A program made the position numbers and the translations under genes. The notes beneath the pieces are model-generated. The model made no database searches, was not told where the DNA came from, and saw only the letters and a list, made by a program, of their open reading frames with translations. From contig JAGCSE010000216.1 of the NCBI GenBank assembly GCA_017964325.1, positions 1 through 64,000 on the forward strand: a stretch of 64,000 nucleotides of DNA, read 5' to 3'. The stretch's first letter is position 1. Each line of letters begins with the position of its first letter. Of this stretch, positions 25,542 through 34,690 are shown piece after piece. The stretch comes from Victivallales bacterium (GTDB lineage: Bacteria; Verrucomicrobiota; Lentisphaeria; Oligosphaerales; Oligosphaeraceae).

Positions 25542-26742
25542 TAAAATTGTCCCACGGAGCACGATAGGGGCGTGTAAGCATGGCGTTGGCTTCGTCGTCG
25601 TTGACGAAACGCTCCGCTTTCGGATCCCATTGCAAACGACGGTGCAACAGCATCGCGATGTTCGCCAGATGGCAACATGTCGCCGAACGATGGCCGACTT
25701 CCGCCGGGCAGATCGGCTGCTTCCGTGTACGGACGCACTCCAAGAAATTTTCATAATGGTCATTGCTCTCGTAAAGACGGATATGCGAATCATTTAATTC
25801 CGTCTGCGCGATTTCAGGCGGATTTGTGATCAAACCGCCCGAGCAGTTCGGATCCTGCGGAGTCGCCGCCGCGCGTTTCACTTCCAGATCGCCCTTCGAG
25901 CCATGTAAAATCACGCGGCTGCCACCCGTCACGCAGCGAACTTCCGTACCGTTCGCGTATTTCATGCCAAAATCAACCTTCGTCGCCGTTGTGAACAGGC
26001 CAGATTTCGGAAACTCGCCATCGCCCCACACTTCCACGGGGCCGGAATCGTCCATGCCGAGCGCCCACTGGACAATATCCAGATGATGCGCGCCAAAATT
26101 CGTGACCTGTCCGCCAGAATAATCCAGAATGAAACGGAACTGGTAATGGCAGCGCTGTTCATGATATGGCGCGGCAGGAGCGGGGCCAAGCCAGAAATCG
26201 TAGTCGAATTCAGGCGGAACAGGCATCGGCTCCCATGTCGGCTCGCAGAATTTGTTGTTTTCGGGAATCTCGACCTCAATCCATTTCACATCACCAAGAA
26301 ATCCATTTCTCACTAGTTCACAGGCCTTTCTGAATTGCGGTGACGACCGCTGCTGACTGCCAGTCTGCAAAATGCGACCAGTCTGTTCAATGACCTGGCA
26401 GACCTTGCGCCCTTCGGAAACGAACAGCGAAAACGGCTTCTCCAGATAAATGTCCTTTCCATTGCGCGCCGCATCGATTGCAATCAGGGCATGCCAATGG
26501 TCGGGGACGGTGATCACGACGGCGTCGATATCATCCGCGCGATTCAAGTCACGAAAATCATGATATGTCTTGCAGGCGTGGTTTTGATACTGTTCATCGA
26601 CCAACGCCTTCGCCGCCGCCAAATGTCCGTCGTCAACGTCGCAGACAGCCGTCACAACGCAGTCATCATGCTTGAAAAACGCCTTCAGATTGTATGTGCC
26701 TTGATTTGCGACGCCAATGAAGCCAAGACGTATGGGATCCAT
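25537..26742 (-). CDS. Gfo/Idh/MocA-family oxidoreductase
   Basis: NAD(P)-dependent dehydrogenase of sugars or inositols. This 401-residue protein has a Rossmann start (LGFIGVANQG), then the EKPF motif (DIYLEKPFSL), with the catalytic lysine, and a C-terminal Gfo/Idh beta domain. TNFGAHHLDIVQW holds the conserved HxxD-type catalytic histidine region. The ATG at 26742 is chosen because GGAGGA lies 6 nt upstream; the ATG at 26748 abuts it. The N-terminal glycine motif is GVANQG rather than GxGxxG. It faces the 163-residue/HisA pair across a shared 187-bp gap. Confidence 0.88.
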   Translation of the reverse strand: MDPIRLGFIGVANQGTYNLKAFFKHDDCVVTAVCDVDDGHLAAAKALVDEQYQNHACKTYHDFRDLNRADDIDAVVITVPDHWHALIAIDAARNGKDIYLEKPFSLFVSEGRKVCQVIEQTGRILQTGSQQRSSPQFRKACELVRNGFLGDVKWIEVEIPENNKFCEPTWEPMPVPPEFDYDFWLGPAPAAPYHEQRCHYQFRFILDYSGGQVTNFGAHHLDIVQWALGMDDSGPVEVWGDGEFPKSGLFTTATKVDFGMKYANGTEVRCVTGGSRVILHGSKGDLEVKRAAATPQDPNCSGGLITNPPEIAQTELNDSHIRLYESNDHYENFLECVRTRKQPICPAEVGHRSATCCHLANIAMLLHRRLQWDPKAERFVNDDEANAMLTRPYRAPWDNFI

Positions 26743-26797
26743 AACCATTCCTCCGATTGTTTTTTCATTCTATTTTCAGTTTTATCGCGTCCGTTTT

Positions 26798-26830
26798 TTG
26801 CGACTGACGACATTTCAGCTATAATATAAT
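26798..26830 (+). promoter_or_regulatory. Putative promoter of the hypothetical protein-HisA pair
   Basis: TTGCGA (26798-26803), 16-bp spacer and TATAAT (26820-26825), with a second overlapping TATAAT at 26825-26830. It lies 104 bp before the ATG at 26929. Confidence 0.4.
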
Positions 26831-26928
26831 GGTATTTCATGCGATTCCACATGAAATCATGCCTTACTATACCATGACAATCAGATGAATAAAATGAAAC
26901 ACGTCATTTTTCCTATACGGAGGACACC

Positions 26929-27420
26929 ATGAACGTCGAAAAATGCGGAAGCTACCACGCGAAAATCGAAGGCTGCGAACTTGTCAAAATGCCGGACGGC
27001 AAGTCCGTCTTCAAAGTCTATTTCGTCAGCATCGTCGGACGTGACAATCCCGCACGCACGGAATGGACGCATTGCGGCATCGACAAATCCGCATTTATCA
27101 AGGATTTCCAAGCATCGGGGCAGGAAGGAGTCGGCTTCCTCACAGCATTCCCGCACATCACGAAGGTCTTCCGCTATGCTCCGAAAGCCGAAATTCTCCA
27201 GCATGTCCGCGCATTCGACACGAAGAGCGAAAAAACCATCAGCCTTGTTCGCGACGATTTCACCGAATTCGCATGCCTTGCGGAAGCCTTGATCGCTGCA
27301 GACGAATACAAGGCATGGGCCGCTGCAAAATCCGTTGAAGAATATCTGCAATTCACGTCCCCCGTTGAAGATGCGCCTATCATCGACCATTCCAAACTGA
27401 AACGCTATGCGGAGTGCTGA
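26929..27420 (+). CDS. Hypothetical protein coupled to hisA
   Basis: This 163-residue soluble protein has no recognised family. Its first half looks beta-rich (YHAKIEGCELVKMPDGKSVF, VYFVSIVGRD), with a helical second half containing FACLAEALIAADEYKAWAAA. AGGAGG-like ACGGAGGACACC precedes the ATG. The hisA ATG lies 1 bp after its stop, so it is co-translated with a histidine-biosynthesis enzyme. That pairing is the only hint of role. Confidence 0.75.
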   Translation: MNVEKCGSYHAKIEGCELVKMPDGKSVFKVYFVSIVGRDNPARTEWTHCGIDKSAFIKDFQASGQEGVGFLTAFPHITKVFRYAPKAEILQHVRAFDTKSEKTISLVRDDFTEFACLAEALIAADEYKAWAAAKSVEEYLQFTSPVEDAPIIDHSKLKRYAEC

Positions 27421-27421
27421 C

Positions 27422-28192
27422 ATGAGATTCAGACCTTGCATCGACCTGCACGCAGGCAAAGTCAAACAAATCGTCGGTTCATCCCTTAAAGACGGAGAAA
27501 ACAATGATTTAAAGACGAATTTCGTAGCCGAATTTCCTCCCAGCCATTATGCGGACATGTATTTCCATGACGGTCTTGTGGGCGGTCATGTCATCATGCT
27601 CGGCGCGGGCAACGAAGCAGCGGCGGAAAACGCGTTGTCCGTCCATCCGGGCAACTTGCAGATCGGCGGCGGCATCACGCCCGCCAACGCCGCCAAATGG
27701 CTCGCCGTCGGAGCGGGAAAAGTCATTGTCACATCATACATTTTCGAAGACGGACGGCTTTCCATGAAACGTCTGCGCGAACTCGCCGCCGCCGTCTCAC
27801 GCGAAAATCTCGTGCTCGACCTCAGTTGCCGCCAGCAACCCGATGGTTATCATGTAGCCTGCAACCGCTGGCAGACCATCTGTGACACGAAGGTGGATGC
27901 CACGTTGTTGGAGGAACTTGCAGAATTCTGCTGCGAATATCTAGTCCATGCCGTCGATGTCGAAGGCAAACAGAACGGAGTTGATCTAGATTTGGTTGAA
28001 AAGCTCGCCGTCTGGTCGCCGTGTCCCGTCACCTACGCGGGTGGCGCACGGTCGATGGACGATGTTCGAGCGATCAACGAACATGGCCGTGGCAAAGTTG
28101 ACGTCACGGTCGGCTCCGCTTTGGACATTTTCGGCGGCAACGGCATCCGCTATGCGGAAATCGTCGCTTTTGATAAGTCCATAAACAAATAA
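27422..28192 (+). CDS. hisA: ProFAR isomerase, eukaryotic HIS6 type
   Basis: It catalyses the Amadori isomerisation of ProFAR to PRFAR in histidine synthesis. The 256-residue protein matches the HIS6 (eukaryotic-type HisA) subgroup: RFRPCIDLHAGKVKQIVGS with catalytic Asp, NLQIGGGITPANA, VLDLSCRQQ, HAVDVEGKQNGVD with the second Asp, TYAGGA and VGSALDIFGG. The ATG at 27422 is preferred to 27407, which overlaps the preceding gene. Bacterial HisA of the usual type is less similar at these motifs. Other his genes are not in the window. Confidence 0.92.
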   Translation: MRFRPCIDLHAGKVKQIVGSSLKDGENNDLKTNFVAEFPPSHYADMYFHDGLVGGHVIMLGAGNEAAAENALSVHPGNLQIGGGITPANAAKWLAVGAGKVIVTSYIFEDGRLSMKRLRELAAAVSRENLVLDLSCRQQPDGYHVACNRWQTICDTKVDATLLEELAEFCCEYLVHAVDVEGKQNGVDLDLVEKLAVWSPCPVTYAGGARSMDDVRAINEHGRGKVDVTVGSALDIFGGNGIRYAEIVAFDKSINK

Positions 28193-28243
28193 TTATCATA
28201 GATTTGAAAAAAAACATATCCCCTTATCAACAAAGGAGTCAAC

Positions 28244-31200
28244 ATGCTGAAAAAAACATTGACATTACTGGCGCTAATCGCCGCCATCGGCCTTTTTGCG
28301 GACTATCTTGACGACGGTTTCGCGGCTCCGCCCGTCCAGGCTCGCCCGCAGACATGGTGGCATTGGATGAACTGCAACATCACGAAAGAAGGCATAAAGA
28401 AGGACATCGATGCCATGTACAAGGCTGGTATCGGCGGATTTACGATTCTCGACATTGCGGAGGGCATTCCCGAAGGCTCCGTCAAGACCGCCTCTCCCGA
28501 ATGGTTTGACATGGTGCAGTACGCCATCGAATGCGCCGCATCACACGGCATGGAAGTCTGCGTCCACAACTGCCCTGGCTGGTCGTCCAGCGGCGGGCCG
28601 TGGATTCAGAAGGAAGACGCCATGAAGAAAGTCACCTATTCGGAAACCACCGTCGATGGCGGCCAGATGATAACCGTCGTATTGTCCAAGCCCAAGACTG
28701 TCATGGACTTCTATCATGACATCGCCGTGATCGCCTTCCCGACGCCGGCAGACAACACGCGGATTCCGAATGTCGAAGGGAAGGCGTATTTCAATGAAAA
28801 CAACAACCACGACCGCGGCAAGGAACCGCCAAAAGCCGCCGTCATTCAGCGAAAAGACATCATCGACATTTCCAAATCCATGGATGCCGACGGCAACCTG
28901 AAATGGAACGCGCCCAACGGCAAATGGACCATTGTCCGCTTCGGCTACACACTCACAGGCCGCTACAACCATCCCACCACGCGTTACGGTCGCGGACTCG
29001 AATGCGACAAGCTATCCAAGAAAGGCGTCAAAGCCGCATGGGACGGCATGATGGGTATCATCGTCAAAAACGCCGGAAAACTTTCGGGAACTGCGCTAAA
29101 GGGTTCTCTCATCGACAGCTATGAAGTCGGCGCACAGAATTGGACAGATGATTTTCCCGCAGAGTTCTTCCGTTACCGCAAATATGACGTCATCCCCCTC
29201 CTGCCGATTCTGACGGGCCGTTATGTTGAATCACAAGATTTCTCCGAACGCTTCCTTGACGATTTCCGCCGCACAATCTCCGAACTATTCGCAGAATGCT
29301 ACTCCGAATATTTCAATGTGCTGTGCAAAAACGCCAATCTCGATTTCTTCGTCGAACCATACGTCGGCCCATTCGATGAAATTCTGCAAGGCCGCCAGGC
29401 GGACGTCCCCATGGGCGAATTCTGGGGCGGCTCCAACGGCACATGGAAAGCCGAACTCGCCGGCAACATCGCACAGGTATTCGGCCACACCTACGCTAGT
29501 ACAGAAACGTTCACTGCCGATCCGAACAACGGCCGCTGGCAGATGCAGCCTGCCGACCGTAAGATACAGGGCGACAACGCCTACATCGCAGGTGTCAACC
29601 GCTTCATTTTCCACAGCTATGCCCACCAACCGTGGGATGTCACCACACCAGGCATGACGATGGGCCAGTGGGGCTTCCATTTCAACCGCCACAACACGCT
29701 ATGGAAGACCTTCCCTGCATGGCTCGCCTATCTCGGCCGTGCGCAGTATATGCTCCAGCAAGGCCGTGTCGTCAGCGACGCCCTCTACATCGCACCGGAA
29801 TCCGTCCCCTGCACAGATAACTACGATCCACGTCTCCCCGCCGGTTACCACGCAAATTGCATTGACGTTCGCTCCTTCCTTGAAATGGTCAAGGTGAAAG
29901 ACGGCCGCATCGCCCTGCCCCACGGCTTGACGTTCCCCCTGCTCGTCGCCTCCCATACGGAAAACGTCTCCCCCACTATTCTCCGCAAACTCCTCCAACT
30001 TGCAAATGACGGAGCCGTCATCCTCCTTGGTCCCAAAACGAAACACGCCTTCGGACTTGCCAACTATCCAAAATCCGACACTGAAACGCAACAGCTCGTC
30101 CAGCAGCTTTGGGGCGATTTGGACGGCAAGACAAAAACATCGCACATCATCGGCAAAGGTCGCATTTTCTACGGTGTTTCGCCAGAAATCGTGCTTAACA
30201 GCCTTGCCGTCAAGCCAGATTTCCAGGCCGTCTTCCAGCCTGAAAAGAAATGGAAAATCTCCTACCTGCACCGTCAAGACGACAGTGGAAATGACTGGTA
30301 TTTCGTAACAAATCCCAATCCATCCCCTGTTGATTTCATAGGCGTATTCCGCATCGCCGACCGCATTCCAGAACTATGGGACGCACAGACAGGCAGCTGC
30401 CTTGACGCACCCGCCTACGAATGTGTCAACAACTCCACGCGTGTCCAGCTCCGCCTCGACCAGGCGGGCTCCATTTTCGTTGTATTCCGCAAGCCTGCCG
30501 TGAAAACAGCCTTGCATTTCTTCAAGCAGCCCGTCAATCATGCCACCGCCATCGCATGGTATCCATCTGCCACAGAAGAACATAAGCAGACATTAATCAT
30601 CCGCAAGGCAATTTATCGCGCAAACGACGGCTTCGCATCGAAAGACGTCACCGCCCATGTCCAAAGTCTTGTCTCGAAGGACGGAATTCTCAACACCGTC
30701 GCCTCCAACGACGCTCTCGGCGGCGATCCCGCCGTGCTCCATCTCAAGCATCTCGCCGTGGAATACACGCTGAATGGAAAGGATGCCACGGAGACGTTCC
30801 CTGAAAATGCTCCCGTCGTCATTCCATCCAATGCCGTCAACAAGCCTGATTACGATGTCGCCGCCGTGGACGGCAACATCATCCTTACCGCATGGGAGGA
30901 CGGCACGCTCGCCATCACAGACGCGAATGGCAAATTCCACTGCCTCAACGCCGCCAACGTCCCCAAACCGATCGCCATCGATGGCCCGTGGGACGTCTCC
31001 TTCCCGCCAAATCTCGGCGCCCCCGAAAAGGCAGTCTTCCCCGAACTCATCTCCTTCCCCGACAGCAAGGAGCCTGGAATCCGTTTCTTCTCCGGCACAG
31101 CCACTTACACGAAAACCATCAATCTTCCGGCGGAATATGCCAACGCCCCCCTCATGCTCGATCTCGGCAAAGTCCATGACAACGCCCGCGTCTTCATCAA

Positions 31201-31522
31201 CGGCCGCGACTGCGGCATCCTCTGGAAATCTCCTTTCCGCATCATTGCCACAGGCATTATGAAAGCAGGCGACAACGACATCCGCATTGAAATCACCAAC
31301 CGCTGGGTCAACCGTCTCATCGGCGATGAAGAACTTCCGTCCGATGTCGAATGGGAAGGCAAGCGCCTCAAAGCCTGGCCAAAGTGGTTCCTTGAAGGCA
31401 AACCCAGCCCGACTGGCCGCATCGCCTTCACGACATGGCATCATTGGTACAAAGGCGATCCACTGAAACCTGCTGGTCTCGTCGGCCCCGTCCAGCTTTA
31501 CATCGGGCAACGACAACAATAA
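28244..31522 (+). CDS. GH106-like alpha-L-rhamnosidase
   Basis: GH106 enzymes release L-rhamnose from polysaccharides such as rhamnogalacturonan. This 1092-residue protein starts with a signal peptide (residues 1-19). The family N-terminal block is TWWHWMNCNITKEGIKKD, then AGIGGFTILDI and HNCPGWSSSGGPW. Later come SYEVGAQNWTDDF with an acidic pair, FHSYAHQPW, and a C-terminal galactose-binding-like beta domain (DLGKVHDNARVFINGRDCG). AAAGGAG precedes the ATG. It is probably exported to the periplasm. It stands alone between hisA and the MetF-like gene. Confidence 0.88.
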   Translation: MLKKTLTLLALIAAIGLFADYLDDGFAAPPVQARPQTWWHWMNCNITKEGIKKDIDAMYKAGIGGFTILDIAEGIPEGSVKTASPEWFDMVQYAIECAASHGMEVCVHNCPGWSSSGGPWIQKEDAMKKVTYSETTVDGGQMITVVLSKPKTVMDFYHDIAVIAFPTPADNTRIPNVEGKAYFNENNNHDRGKEPPKAAVIQRKDIIDISKSMDADGNLKWNAPNGKWTIVRFGYTLTGRYNHPTTRYGRGLECDKLSKKGVKAAWDGMMGIIVKNAGKLSGTALKGSLIDSYEVGAQNWTDDFPAEFFRYRKYDVIPLLPILTGRYVESQDFSERFLDDFRRTISELFAECYSEYFNVLCKNANLDFFVEPYVGPFDEILQGRQADVPMGEFWGGSNGTWKAELAGNIAQVFGHTYASTETFTADPNNGRWQMQPADRKIQGDNAYIAGVNRFIFHSYAHQPWDVTTPGMTMGQWGFHFNRHNTLWKTFPAWLAYLGRAQYMLQQGRVVSDALYIAPESVPCTDNYDPRLPAGYHANCIDVRSFLEMVKVKDGRIALPHGLTFPLLVASHTENVSPTILRKLLQLANDGAVILLGPKTKHAFGLANYPKSDTETQQLVQQLWGDLDGKTKTSHIIGKGRIFYGVSPEIVLNSLAVKPDFQAVFQPEKKWKISYLHRQDDSGNDWYFVTNPNPSPVDFIGVFRIADRIPELWDAQTGSCLDAPAYECVNNSTRVQLRLDQAGSIFVVFRKPAVKTALHFFKQPVNHATAIAWYPSATEEHKQTLIIRKAIYRANDGFASKDVTAHVQSLVSKDGILNTVASNDALGGDPAVLHLKHLAVEYTLNGKDATETFPENAPVVIPSNAVNKPDYDVAAVDGNIILTAWEDGTLAITDANGKFHCLNAANVPKPIAIDGPWDVSFPPNLGAPEKAVFPELISFPDSKEPGIRFFSGTATYTKTINLPAEYANAPLMLDLGKVHDNARVFINGRDCGILWKSPFRIIATGIMKAGDNDIRIEITNRWVNRLIGDEELPSDVEWEGKRLKAWPKWFLEGKPSPTGRIAFTTWHHWYKGDPLKPAGLVGPVQLYIGQRQQ

Positions 31523-31546
31523 TTAAGTGCTTAATTTTCAATATTA

Positions 31547-31599
31547 TAGAGCATTAAAACATCCTCCCCGCCATGTAAAGACTGGGGAGGATGCACTCT
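31547..31599 (+). terminator. Hairpin after the GH106 gene
   Basis: CATCCTCCCC (31560-31569) and GGGGAGGATG (31584-31593) form a 10-bp perfect stem with a 14-nt loop. TAGAG and CTCTA further out could extend it. No clear U-run follows, so it may be a terminator-like or protective structure. It lies between convergent genes. Confidence 0.55.
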
Positions 31600-31704
31600 A
31601 TGTGACCGTTGGCACAACACGCAAACGCCGCCTGTCGCAAATAGGAGACACTCCATCCCCCATGCGATGACAATTTGTGCCTTTGTCTTGGAATCGACTA
31701 TCGC

Positions 31705-33135
31705 TCAATCCAGCAGATTCATTTCATTGAAGACGGCGGAAAGTTCAACCACCTTTTTGAAAATGCAGGGCGCATGGTTGGCTTCGCAGTACCCGTCTGA
31801 ACGCGAATTGCCGCAAGGACAGACGGTTAGGCGTTTCGGGCAGGACGAATTGTCGATGCCATACGTCTTTTCATCGCCGCGTTTGATGAATTTCTTGGCC
31901 ATTTTCGCTGCGAAACCGTCAGCGTCAGAACGCAGGAGGGTGGCCTTGAGCTTGTCCGACCACGGCGGCTGGGCGAGTGATGCACTCGCAAGTTGGCTTG
32001 AATTGGCATCATAGTTCAACGGTTCGGGCTCCAGTAGGTTGGAAAACAAATAATGCGAACGCCCCGAATGGAATGTTGGAGCAGCCGCCAAGGATTTGTT
32101 TTCGTGGAAATCATGCCATTTGCTTAACCACTCCGAATAGGAGGGGATGGCATTGCTTGCCTGTTCGTATGCTTCCCAGAACTGCTTGAATATGTCAGAA
32201 TCATGAAGTCCTGCAATTTCTATTCCATTGTATCCCAAAAACTTGAGACCGACAGTCTGCAGTGCGAGCAAATCGCATTGGTACTTTATGAAAGCCTCTG
32301 AGGATACGGTCTGTTTTTGATCCTTTGATCCTGCAAGATCTTGGAGTTTTGATGCAACGGGCAATGGAATGACAAGTCCTGGTATGTTGATTTTACCGAG
32401 GTTTTGCGCTTGCTCAATGGAAAGGAACATTATTCTGGCCAAAACAGGCCTGACCAGTTCACGCATTTGCATAAACCATTGCAACTCTTGGTATTTCTTC
32501 AAGTCCCACCCTGCCTGAGTCACGATGAAATCCGCGCCATTCGCACATTTGCGGAACATCTTCGCATATTGAAGACATTGGTCTTCGGGCGTGTATTTGA
32601 AAGGATTGACGGCAGCTCCAAGCGATAACTCGGAAGGAAGTTCCTTCAAAGCCGCCAGCGTGTCCAAACTGTCCGTATATCCCTTGACATAGGGTGGATA
32701 GCACCCTTTGTCATCAGGCTTGTGATCGGGCGCGATGTTCCCAGTAACGGCAAAAAAATTGACGATGCCCATGGATTTCGCAGCGGCCGCATCCGACTTC
32801 AGGTCGCGGATGCCACGCCCTTGCCCCGACAGTGCCATGGTGATGGGGCGCGACGTGATTTCCTTCAGCCGCCCTGTGAAATTGACGACATGGGAAGAAA
32901 AGCCGTCTGGCAACATGGATGTCGCCATGAATCCCAGCTTGCCTTCGGGAATAGTCTCATCCGCAGTTTTGATCAAGGTGACGGTCTGTGCACCAAGCGT
33001 GCCATCCATCTCCGCACGGCATTCCAACTGGACGAAGAAATCGGAATTGTAAAGCAACTCCTTTAAAGGCGATTGTGCTTCAAAGCATATTTTGAGTTGA
33101 TTGTCGTCGTGTATGGGGTCATCGTGTTTGGGCAT
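31705..33135 (-). CDS. MetF-like protein with C-terminal cysteine-rich MTHFR_C domain
   Basis: This 476-residue protein resembles methylenetetrahydrofolate reductase. The barrel contains ALSGQGRGIRDLKSDA and NFFAVTGN (near 120). FIVTQAGWDLKKYQ (near 208) corresponds to the MetF FI(V/T)QP.FD stretch. The C-terminal ~80 residues hold the MTHFR_C cysteine set (CPKRLTVCPCGNSRSDGYCE...C). MetF with this domain is seen in acetogen-type and anaerobic C1 pathways, where it docks to partner proteins. No metV or methyltransferase neighbour is present. It lies 188 bp downstream of the YceK-like gene. Confidence 0.8.
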   Translation of the reverse strand: MPKHDDPIHDDNQLKICFEAQSPLKELLYNSDFFVQLECRAEMDGTLGAQTVTLIKTADETIPEGKLGFMATSMLPDGFSSHVVNFTGRLKEITSRPITMALSGQGRGIRDLKSDAAAAKSMGIVNFFAVTGNIAPDHKPDDKGCYPPYVKGYTDSLDTLAALKELPSELSLGAAVNPFKYTPEDQCLQYAKMFRKCANGADFIVTQAGWDLKKYQELQWFMQMRELVRPVLARIMFLSIEQAQNLGKINIPGLVIPLPVASKLQDLAGSKDQKQTVSSEAFIKYQCDLLALQTVGLKFLGYNGIEIAGLHDSDIFKQFWEAYEQASNAIPSYSEWLSKWHDFHENKSLAAAPTFHSGRSHYLFSNLLEPEPLNYDANSSQLASASLAQPPWSDKLKATLLRSDADGFAAKMAKKFIKRGDEKTYGIDNSSCPKRLTVCPCGNSRSDGYCEANHAPCIFKKVVELSAVFNEMNLLD

Positions 33136-33212
33136 CGTATATTCCTTCCCTCAATAATAGTAATCGTTTTTTCTTTACTATAATCAATGAACGGTATTTC
33201 GGCAAACAAAGA

Positions 33213-33253
33213 TGGCGTGTATTAAAGAGGCGCTCCCCCATAACAACACGCCA
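33213..33253 (-). promoter_or_regulatory. Stem-loop in the leader of the MetF-like gene
   Basis: TGGCGTGT and ACACGCCA form an 8-bp perfect stem with a 25-nt loop containing GAGGCGCTCCCCC, about 80 bp upstream of the MetF-like ATG. It does not match a SAM or SAH riboswitch consensus I know. It could be a weak attenuator or a terminator remnant of the upstream gene. Confidence 0.3.
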
Positions 33254-33323
33254 AGGATTAATGCTTCTCTTTGCAGCAGAGCAAGTTAACTCCAAGAGAC
33301 CGTTGGATTGCAACAATTGCCTC

Positions 33324-34667
33324 TTATCTGCCAAACTGTTGAACCTCCCGCCGCATCCTTTCCCGATCTTCCAATGAAGACGGATGGTCATAGTTCAACA
33401 TCTCATCCACACAAGCCGGATCCGCGTCGATTATTGCATCCAGATAGGGCCGCAGCTTTTGAGGAGGCAATCTCTTCTCATCTTTCTTCCATATTACAAT
33501 CCAACGCAATGTCATGGCCTTTTCTTTCCGCCGCGTTAGTGGAAGACGTTTCATAAATTTCTCCCAATCAAGGTTATAGACGGTATCACAAAGCCCAATG
33601 TTGTCAGGGTCGCGCCATAGCTCAAGCTCCTCGCCAGTCTTCGCACCATGTTGCCGAAGCATGGTCAGCAAACGATCCGTCAGCTTCTCCAACTCTTCTT
33701 TCGACAAACGGCAACGATAGTTTGACTTCTGAAACAATTCCGCCTGATCCAACGCCGTCCTCATGGCAAGGCTGCGTTCATCGACAACCAGAAACCACTC
33801 TCCGTGTTCTTTTGACACCGTATTCGGATTGCAGCCGTTTTCAAGCAGGAATTCGATTAAATCCAACTGCTTTTCAAGTCTTTCATAATTGGAATACTTC
33901 TTCCAATTGGAATCGAACAAGTAGTTGAGATACCAGATGGGATCAACGGTATTGTTATCTATCCATCTGCTATCAAACAAGTTATTGACCGCATTGACGA
34001 CAGCATAGTCCCGCTGGACGTTCTCAATGCGCAGTCCTTTTTCAAACAGATATCGAAGCAGTTCCAAACTGGCAGGATACATATATGATTGATACTCAAA
34101 TGCCGCTTCCATGTACCGCAGATCGTTTGCCAGAAGACAGTCTATGAACGGCAGTGTCCCTTGCGGCTGCTTTTTGTACTCATACCAGCAGAGAAGCAGA
34201 AGACTCGGCTCGAACTGCTCCTTGGAAGCCAGTCTCCGCTTGAACCTCTTCATATCCCTAAACCGCACATATTCATGAGTTTTCAGATTATCCATCATAC
34301 GTGAAGTCCGTATGGAAGATTCCATGGCGTTTAAGCCCCAGACAGGGAGAAGCAACGTTTCATACGCGGCTTCAAACGGCAAATCAATCAAGGCTAAAGG
34401 ATTAAGTGCAAACGAACGCCCTGGAAAGGCTTCCTGAGCCATCTTGCGAGTTACGTAATACGGTTTGTTTCCTGTCTCAAACAAGGCGTTCCCTTCTCCA
34501 AAAGCACAAGCTGCAAGACGAAAGCAACCTGTAAACAGCAGGCAGCCGCCACAAACGACCAGCAGCAACAGCGTTCTGACAAAGGCATTCCATTTCAAAA
34601 AGCCCCTTGGAAACGTTGTCCCATCTGGCAATGTAACTTGTTCGGCAATAGAGAGTTGTCTTTTCAT
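33324..34667 (-). CDS. YceK/YidQ-like protein with long C-terminal region
   Basis: This 447-residue protein has an N-terminal cytoplasmic stretch (~28 residues), a hydrophobic segment and a lipobox-like LLFTGC. Residues ~60-115 resemble YceK/YidQ lipoproteins: KPYYVTRKMAQEAFPG then LALIDLPFEAAYETLLLPVWGL. The remaining ~330 residues are helical; ankyrin-like features (YLFEKGLRIENVQ, FLLENGCNPNTVS) suggest a repeat solenoid, possibly periplasmic. YceK proteins are small (~80 residues), so this is a large fusion. Function unknown. Confidence 0.65.
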   Translation of the reverse strand: MKRQLSIAEQVTLPDGTTFPRGFLKWNAFVRTLLLLVVCGGCLLFTGCFRLAACAFGEGNALFETGNKPYYVTRKMAQEAFPGRSFALNPLALIDLPFEAAYETLLLPVWGLNAMESSIRTSRMMDNLKTHEYVRFRDMKRFKRRLASKEQFEPSLLLLCWYEYKKQPQGTLPFIDCLLANDLRYMEAAFEYQSYMYPASLELLRYLFEKGLRIENVQRDYAVVNAVNNLFDSRWIDNNTVDPIWYLNYLFDSNWKKYSNYERLEKQLDLIEFLLENGCNPNTVSKEHGEWFLVVDERSLAMRTALDQAELFQKSNYRCRLSKEELEKLTDRLLTMLRQHGAKTGEELELWRDPDNIGLCDTVYNLDWEKFMKRLPLTRRKEKAMTLRWIVIWKKDEKRLPPQKLRPYLDAIIDADPACVDEMLNYDHPSSLEDRERMRREVQQFGR

Positions 34668-34690
34668 CTTGTTGACTCAACAACCTTGGT

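Noticed and set aside
33136..33323. SAM or SAH riboswitch upstream of the MetF-like gene
   Set aside because: A hairpin is present, but the conserved core sequences of the known classes are not seen.
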